From a virus, in IMG/VR virus record IMGVR_UViG_3300025276_000023, positions 62,001 to 126,000 of that record: a DNA stretch of 64,000 bases; one strand, 5' to 3'. The position numbers and the translations under genes are program-made. Numbering within the stretch: the stretch's first letter is position 1; each line of letters begins with the position of its first letter. Below are positions 59,135 through 64,000 of this stretch, piece after piece. The notes under the pieces were generated by a model. That model did no database searches, was not told the origin of the DNA, and saw only the letters and a program-made list of their open reading frames with translations.

Positions 59135-61289
59135 TTTCATTGCCTTCTTTTTTAATGTATTTAGAGATGAGTTTATTTCGTTTCTTCTCGACCTTGATAG
59201 ACTCAAACATATTAGATACTGTTCCTGATTCTTCATCAGTTACTTCTAGCTTATCTAACAGTTGTTCTATACTCGTTTCGAGTTTATGCATAATAAAAGG
59301 ATTGCGTGTAGAATTTAACCGTTCGATTAAATCGTTTAGCTTTTCTTTTAATGCTATTTGTTTTTGCTGCTTACGGATATCAACATTAGAACCAACGAAA
59401 CCATCTTCGGCTATGCGAGTAGGTATCTTCAATGCATCTATTCCGTAGTTAGCTAAGTTCTTACCACACATGATGAACCAGCTTGCTAGTAACCATGCAA
59501 ATACGGCATCGTCGTGTCCAGAGGCTGCGTGATCTATTCGACCATTCTTAATAACCAATTGACGTAACTGACTAGAGAGTACTTTATCGTAAATGTGATT
59601 CTGTACCTTAGTAGCCATTGTAGAGAACACAGTGCCATATAAAAGCTCACGGCTACTACCTGTCGTATTAAACCCGAAAAGGTCTCTACAGCGATCGTAG
59701 AACACCACATCACGTCTAGACGGAGGAGTCTCTTTAAGTTGCTGAACCAATGCTCTATTCTTACCTTCATTTTCATGAACGCGGTTGAACATACGCTTGA
59801 ATGGATCTTCACCTAGTTTAACAAGTTCTGCAATACACGCATCGATGAATGTCATAGCAGATGATTTCTTCTCAATAATCATTACTGACTTAGGAAGTAT
59901 AACCAATAACTTAGATACGAATGTTGCTGCGGTTAAAAGACTCGAATAGTTAATACGTGCTGTACCTGCTACTTTCAAAGTATACGGGTTAGTTATATTT
60001 ATATCTATTGAATCTCGACCAATCGCATCAGATGTATCAATCCCTATTATGAAAGGAATATCTTTTTTCATTGAAGCAAGGTCAGTTTCTTTTATGTACC
60101 ATTCAATGATGTAACGCCATTTAGTAATCTCAACGTAATCAGGAGAACGTTCAGACTGTAGAATAGCTTCTAGTACAGCAGTTGATAATGGAGATGAGAT
60201 ACCACCGGCAGTCCAACGGTTAAAGAAATCTCGGTCAGCTGCTTCACCTGTCACCTGTGTTTCAATTATCTTCTCTTCTAACCATTCGTTCGTTTTACCT
60301 AATTGTAAATGATCGTATTCTAGAAGAAATAGATTTGCATCTTTACGTTCACCAGAGCTATTGAATTTTACAACTTCTTCTAGTTCTTCTATATTTTTCA
60401 TATCCATGAATTTCTCATGGAATCGAGTAGCGTTCTTATAGTACTTAAACATGTAAGCACCGCTACGTGAATCGATCTTACCAGCCGTTGTAGTGAATAG
60501 CGTACCGCTGGGTTGATTATTCTTAATCGCATGTTCACGAGCCACTGAACCAGATGCAATGGCTGCTTGTAGCATTAACCAGATGAAAGGTGTGAATGGT
60601 GGCTCATCAGAATGTAAGAAAGCAGAGGTAATACCACGACCTACGTTAGAGGCAGCGTCTTCTGAGTTTTGACCTACCGCAGTAAGTATCTTATTGCCAC
60701 GTGTATTATAAGTGAATATAGTTTGGTTAGCCGCATCTGTTTTATCATCGAACACCATCCACTTAGGTAGTAGTCCTCGCATCTGTCGATACCGCAATAT
60801 ATTCTCTACACGTAACTGGTTATCTTTAGTTATTAATTGTTGTTTAAGATTTCGAGCACCGAAGAGTTGTACCCACATACTTAAGCTATCTGCACCAACT
60901 GATTTACCTGTCTGACGAATCTGTATTAACATACAGTCAATGCGGTTTAAGAAACCCCAAAACAAACTCATGTTGCCACGGTGAGCTTGGAAGTGTGGAT
61001 GCGTTACAGATGAAACAGCAGGTATGAGCAATACTTCACGTAAGAAGTAAAAAGGATTGTACTCACATTCTAGATAGATCTTAGTCTTTGTTTCGAAGTC
61101 TAAATCTGGTCCATCTTTATAAACGTCTATTCCTGACAATTCAGGTTGGAATAACTGTAGAGGCCAGGCATTGTTTTCAACACCCATTCCATCTAAGATT
61201 TCACAGTACTTTAAAAAGCTTTCGTTATTTGTTTTATAGTCAACGACTGCCGTGGGATAATCTTCCCAATCTTTCTTAAATAGTATCAT
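59121..61289 (-). CDS. Terminase large subunit (phiKZ gp25-like)
   Basis: The 722-residue packaging motor has both expected domains. ATPase: IQIRQTGKSVG (~122-132) as Walker A with the adenine-side QIRQT, and SAFLHSDEP (~222-230) with D228/E229 as Walker B and catalytic Glu. Nuclease (RNase H fold): IGIDTSDAIGRD (~414-425), MIIEKKSSA (~462-470) and GHDDAVFAW (~590-598), giving three acidic positions. It cuts concatemers and drives DNA into the head. Walker A uses QTGKS instead of the usual GKS/T spacing. The ribosome site is weak. Confidence 0.9.
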   Translation of the reverse strand: MILFKKDWEDYPTAVVDYKTNNESFLKYCEILDGMGVENNAWPLQLFQPELSGIDVYKDGPDLDFETKTKIYLECEYNPFYFLREVLLIPAVSSVTHPHFQAHRGNMSLFWGFLNRIDCMLIQIRQTGKSVGADSLSMWVQLFGARNLKQQLITKDNQLRVENILRYRQMRGLLPKWMVFDDKTDAANQTIFTYNTRGNKILTAVGQNSEDAASNVGRGITSAFLHSDEPPFTPFIWLMLQAAIASGSVAREHAIKNNQPSGTLFTTTAGKIDSRSGAYMFKYYKNATRFHEKFMDMKNIEELEEVVKFNSSGERKDANLFLLEYDHLQLGKTNEWLEEKIIETQVTGEAADRDFFNRWTAGGISSPLSTAVLEAILQSERSPDYVEITKWRYIIEWYIKETDLASMKKDIPFIIGIDTSDAIGRDSIDINITNPYTLKVAGTARINYSSLLTAATFVSKLLVILPKSVMIIEKKSSAMTFIDACIAELVKLGEDPFKRMFNRVHENEGKNRALVQQLKETPPSRRDVVFYDRCRDLFGFNTTGSSRELLYGTVFSTMATKVQNHIYDKVLSSQLRQLVIKNGRIDHAASGHDDAVFAWLLASWFIMCGKNLANYGIDALKIPTRIAEDGFVGSNVDIRKQQKQIALKEKLNDLIERLNSTRNPFIMHKLETSIEQLLDKLEVTDEESGTVSNMFESIKVEKKRNKLISKYIKKEGNENERS

Positions 61290-61324
61290 AGGGGATTGTC
61301 ACAGTTAAAAGGTTGGATTCATAC

Positions 61325-61354
61325 TATCAGACATAAATGAGGGCTGGGCCCTCA
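61325..61354 (-). terminator. Hairpin terminator upstream of terminase, minus strand
   Basis: TGAGGGC-TGG-GCCCTCA; on the minus strand the stem is followed by TTTATGTCTG. It sits between the 61362 gene and the terminase start. Confidence 0.7.
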
Positions 61355-61361
61355 CCTATAA

Positions 61362-62468
61362 TTATCCTGCCTTATTTAAAGCAGATTGTGAACGCATGCA
61401 GTATTGAATTATTGCATTTGTTACTTTTAGATTGTGTCCCAGCAATGGAATGGCTGGAGAATAAATCCATCGATTTAAAGAATGAAGTACTTTAGATATC
61501 TTACGAAGATATACTTTACGTTCATCATTCTGATCTTCTCTACCAAGTGCATTATAGGCATTTCTATATTGCTTTATTTTATTACGGTATTGAGTGACAC
61601 GTTTATAGTAGCGTATATGGAACTGTATCGCAACGTTAAGCACTTTAATACATTCTTCCAGTAAGACTGTCTGTTCTCGTCCGGGTACCGCTAGGACCTT
61701 GTGAGTGCTCGTATCGTAATCGCCAGAAGAAGTTAAAGAACCTCTTGTAGTTATAATAGAGTCGAGTGCAGAGGTTAACTGGTAGTTGGTTGTTTTCAAA
61801 TCTGATTCAGTAACTGGTTCAGCTTTGTATTCTATTTCTACAGTGCCTAATAAAGGACCCGTACTATAGACATGAGGCGTATTGGTCGCTTTAAGGTGTG
61901 GGCTAGATAAATACTTCTTACGTAGCTGATATACATCACTAGCAATGCCTTGGGTTAAGAAAACAACTTCTGGGGCGTTGAGTGAATTAAAGCGATTAAG
62001 TAACTGATCTGTTTTAGGAAATACTTTGTCGATTAAACGAACGCTGTATTCCATGTTATCAATTGCTTCTGTAAAAAATACATCTCTTAACTTCTTAATA
62101 CCTTTTAAGATATCAGACGAGTTAGGAACATCGCCGGTAGCTGTTAAGTATTGAGCATCGGGTATTTCAATGATTGCTTTACTAGAACCAGATGGCAGAT
62201 CAGGTATTCTAGCAAGTAACTTTCGAGCAGTGATTATTCTGTTCTCTGCTTGGTTTCTTCCAGATGTCATTACCGTTAAGAATCTGTCAAACGAGCGATA
62301 GATTAAATCAAGTAGCTTTTTAGCCACATCTTTGATTATATCTATAGCACCTTCTTGGGAAACATTGATTCCTTCAAGCATTGTAGGACGACCGTTAAGA
62401 CGCATTAGAATGATGCAGGTATCCATTTCCTGATGGAGTAGATCTAACTGTTGTATTTGAGAATCCAT
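61362..62468 (-). CDS. Probable inner-head protein with S-x-E propeptide site
   Basis: The 368-residue product has a possible processing site SQE at 37-39 followed by an amphipathic helix that ends in basic and aromatic residues (GAIDIIKDVAKKLLDLIYRS). The same pattern follows S-x-E in the proteins at 5721 and 62521, so a common propeptide layout is likely. The rest is helical with Arg/Lys-rich parts (RKKYLSSPHLKATN). GGAGTTAAA precedes the start. It sits between the terminase and the 62521 gene, consistent with head function. Confidence 0.62.
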   Translation of the reverse strand: MDSQIQQLDLLHQEMDTCIILMRLNGRPTMLEGINVSQEGAIDIIKDVAKKLLDLIYRSFDRFLTVMTSGRNQAENRIITARKLLARIPDLPSGSSKAIIEIPDAQYLTATGDVPNSSDILKGIKKLRDVFFTEAIDNMEYSVRLIDKVFPKTDQLLNRFNSLNAPEVVFLTQGIASDVYQLRKKYLSSPHLKATNTPHVYSTGPLLGTVEIEYKAEPVTESDLKTTNYQLTSALDSIITTRGSLTSSGDYDTSTHKVLAVPGREQTVLLEECIKVLNVAIQFHIRYYKRVTQYRNKIKQYRNAYNALGREDQNDERKVYLRKISKVLHSLNRWIYSPAIPLLGHNLKVTNAIIQYCMRSQSALNKAG

Positions 62469-62477
62469 TTTAACTCC

Positions 62478-62510
62478 ATAAGTAGGGGATTCGAAAATCC
62501 CCTACAGTTA
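62478..62510 (-). terminator. Hairpin between inner-head genes, minus strand
   Basis: GTAGGGGAT / ATCCCCTAC with loop TCGAAA; minus-strand tail TTATGGAG, where GGAG is also the ribosome site of the next gene. Confidence 0.6.
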
Positions 62511-62520
62511 ATTGAATGTA

Positions 62521-63921
62521 TTAAACAACAGCTGGTAGGTTATCTTCTACTTTAGCATCTGCGCCTTCAGACTTATCGTCGTTTGCAGCAGTTTGACCAC
62601 TAAGGTGGAATTTAGCAGAACGCTCAGCGTAACGAAGGTAATCGTCAGTTACTGATTGGAACGTAGACGTCAATAGACCGTGAGGCATGACTACAGAATC
62701 ACGAACGATACGACTCATTGCAGTTAGTTCACGACCAAGTTTTGCAGTCTGTTCAGTACCACCAAATTTTTCAACTACATTGCCTTCAAAAAGACGATGT
62801 TTAGCAATGTTTTCAAGAGTTTTAAGTGCAATTACTTTACCGCTGATAGCTTGTTCAATATCAGTTACAAGTTTACCTAGCTCATCTACAGTAAGTACAG
62901 GAGCCATCATTGATTCAGGCGTGTTTTCATCTTTGACTAGGCTAAATTTCATGCTCTGGATATGATCCGAAACTCTAATAGCATCGACACCTGATTCGCT
63001 AGTTATTGCAGTAACTGCATTTTTAGTTATCTTGATTTTCTTTTTGCCAACTAAAGGACTAGTAGCAGTCATTTCATCATCTTTACCGGCAACAAATTTA
63101 AGCTTGAAAATAGACGTATATGAAGTAACTACTGAGTCAGCTGCTCTGATTACGCCATCTAAAGCTTTTCTGTCAACATTAATCTCGCCTTTTTCTTTAT
63201 CTACTTGAACTTTCGTTGCTACCGCCGCTGCTTCAACGAAGGTAAGTAGTTCAACAAATTTAGGATTAGCACCATTCAACATTGAGAATACTTTAAGCAT
63301 TTCACTGTATTCGCCAACTGTACCTACGTTAGCTACCTGCGAACCCGTAAGACGAATTTCATCACCCGCTTTCGCTTTTGATTCAGTTTTCGCTTTATCG
63401 ATCATTGAACGTAAGTTTTTAACGCGTGTTTCTTTACCACGGAACATGTTGAAGATTTTAACAACAAGCTCATATAACCACTTACCTGCTTGTTTAAGTT
63501 TTTCACCAACAGCAGAAGCCATATCTTTAAGTGTTTGACCGATTGCTTCTGCACTGTAAACAAGACCAGCTTCGCTTTCAAAACTTTCAGTTACTTGTGA
63601 TTGAGTTTTACCAAGTACGTCAGCGTGGATATCAAGATCAGTACCTTGAACCGCGCCATAAGCAACAGCCATTGTAAGACTTGCTTGTTCAAAAGAATGG
63701 ATTGGTTTACCAGCAAAAGATGCAAGAAGATCAAGTGCTTCCATACGAGACTCTAAAGACGCAACAGTTGTTTCGCTTTCTTCAATGTCTTGTTCAACAG
63801 ACTGATCTAACATGTTAGATTCAACTGCATGTTCTGCAACTTGTTCCGCGTATAAATCATCTGGCATTGCAACTGACTCAAATGATGCTACTGGTTTACG
63901 GATTATTAAAGTTCTAGCCAT
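62521..63921 (-). CDS. Probable inner-body protein with a long N-terminal propeptide
   Basis: The 466-residue protein has six S-x-E sites in its first 125 residues (13-15, 41-43, 56-58, 76-78, 113-115, 123-125). The last, SAE, is followed by AIGQTLKDMASAVGEKLKQ and an amphipathic helix to KIFNMFRG, like the 5721 and 61362 proteins. phiKZ-type inner-body proteins are cut after S/A/G-x-E by the prohead protease, so most or all of the first 125 residues may be removed. The mature part is helical and Lys/Val-rich. AAAGGAAAACGTAAA precedes the ATG. It sits upstream of the terminase operon. Confidence 0.7.
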   Translation of the reverse strand: MARTLIIRKPVASFESVAMPDDLYAEQVAEHAVESNMLDQSVEQDIEESETTVASLESRMEALDLLASFAGKPIHSFEQASLTMAVAYGAVQGTDLDIHADVLGKTQSQVTESFESEAGLVYSAEAIGQTLKDMASAVGEKLKQAGKWLYELVVKIFNMFRGKETRVKNLRSMIDKAKTESKAKAGDEIRLTGSQVANVGTVGEYSEMLKVFSMLNGANPKFVELLTFVEAAAVATKVQVDKEKGEINVDRKALDGVIRAADSVVTSYTSIFKLKFVAGKDDEMTATSPLVGKKKIKITKNAVTAITSESGVDAIRVSDHIQSMKFSLVKDENTPESMMAPVLTVDELGKLVTDIEQAISGKVIALKTLENIAKHRLFEGNVVEKFGGTEQTAKLGRELTAMSRIVRDSVVMPHGLLTSTFQSVTDDYLRYAERSAKFHLSGQTAANDDKSEGADAKVEDNLPAVV

Positions 63922-63944
63922 TTTACGTTTTCCTTTTATACTAA

Positions 63945-63972
63945 TGTTTAGGGTAAGATAATCCTACCCTTA
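63945..63972 (-). other. Imperfect hairpin upstream of the inner-body gene
   Basis: GGGTA and TACCC with an inner GAT/ATC pairing, 30 bp upstream of the 63921 start on the minus strand. It is followed on the minus strand by TAAACATTAG. It may end the unit upstream, which lies beyond the window. Confidence 0.4.
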
Positions 63973-64000
63973 AAGAATTAAACTATTTTTAACTTAAAAT

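Noticed and set aside
1-64000. tRNA genes, CRISPR arrays, insertion sequences, integrase or attachment sites
   Set aside because: No cloverleaf, regular spaced repeat, terminal inverted repeats or recombinase motif was seen; a covariance-model search would be needed to exclude a tRNA.
1-64000. PhuZ tubulin and nucleus shell (chimallin) genes expected in this phage group
   Set aside because: No tubulin GGGTGTG-type signature or protein of the expected kind is visible; they presumably lie outside the window.

Overview
This window is a piece of the genome of a giant (jumbo) contractile-tailed phage of the phiKZ group (Chimalliviridae-like, infecting a Gram-negative host). The main evidence is protein content plus gene order: a multisubunit viral RNA polymerase split over several genes (a beta' N-terminal part carrying DFDGD, a large beta subunit, and a detached beta C-terminal part about 19 kb away), a T4 gp21/phiKZ gp175-like prohead protease, a phiKZ-type terminase, a gp29/gp30-like sheath and tube pair, a 2210-residue gp181-like virion protein, and inner-head proteins with apparent S-x-E propeptide sites. 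The DNA is AT-rich and nearly fully coding. Its Shine-Dalgarno sites are good, and overlaps of the TAATG/ATGA type are frequent. I infer a low-GC gammaproteobacterial host (Vibrio-like); the sequence does not prove it. I see no tRNA, IS element, CRISPR array or integrase. The tubulin (PhuZ) and nucleus shell proteins of this phage group are not in the window.

Layout. 1-2650: the end of a Rad50/gp46-like ATPase, then two unassigned minus-strand genes. 2651-10662: a probable overlapping inner/outer spanin pair, an RNase H, an inner-head protein on the opposite strand, a RecA/UvsX-like ATPase, a SLOG-fold protein and the RNA polymerase beta C-terminal part with two related unknown genes. 10691-18217: mostly small unknown genes, several membrane-anchored, with AT-rich promoter-like motifs. 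18268-27013 (minus): two large tail/virion proteins. 27046-36098 (plus): RNA polymerase beta' and beta, two conserved virion-type genes and the prohead protease. 36190-40592: an AAA+ ATPase and a thymidylate synthase with unusual insertions. 40602-45677: an accessory block of small genes, including membrane peptides, a HigA-like antitoxin homologue and a strongly expressed-looking 150-residue protein. 45737-48681 (minus): tail tube and sheath. 48758-58421 (plus): six structural genes, including an EF-hand protein and a PKD/BspA-like candidate adhesin. 58460-63921 (minus): terminase and inner-head proteins.

How it fits together. The virion polymerase would enter with the DNA and read AT-rich promoters. 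I find six copies of a motif, TATATNNT then exactly 5 nt then (T/G)GA(G/T), each shortly upstream of a small-gene unit (11155, 16683, 36155, 41325, 41779, 44083). Transcription units are closed by strong hairpins of two types: classic U-tract terminators, and a set where the stem is followed directly by TATG(TTT). At most convergent gene ends the TATG occurs on both strands. Head maturation would use the protease at 35304 acting on the inner-head proteins at 5721, 61362 and 62521. All coordinates, motifs and hairpins were read by eye; homology statements come from motif recognition and gene order, not from database searches.
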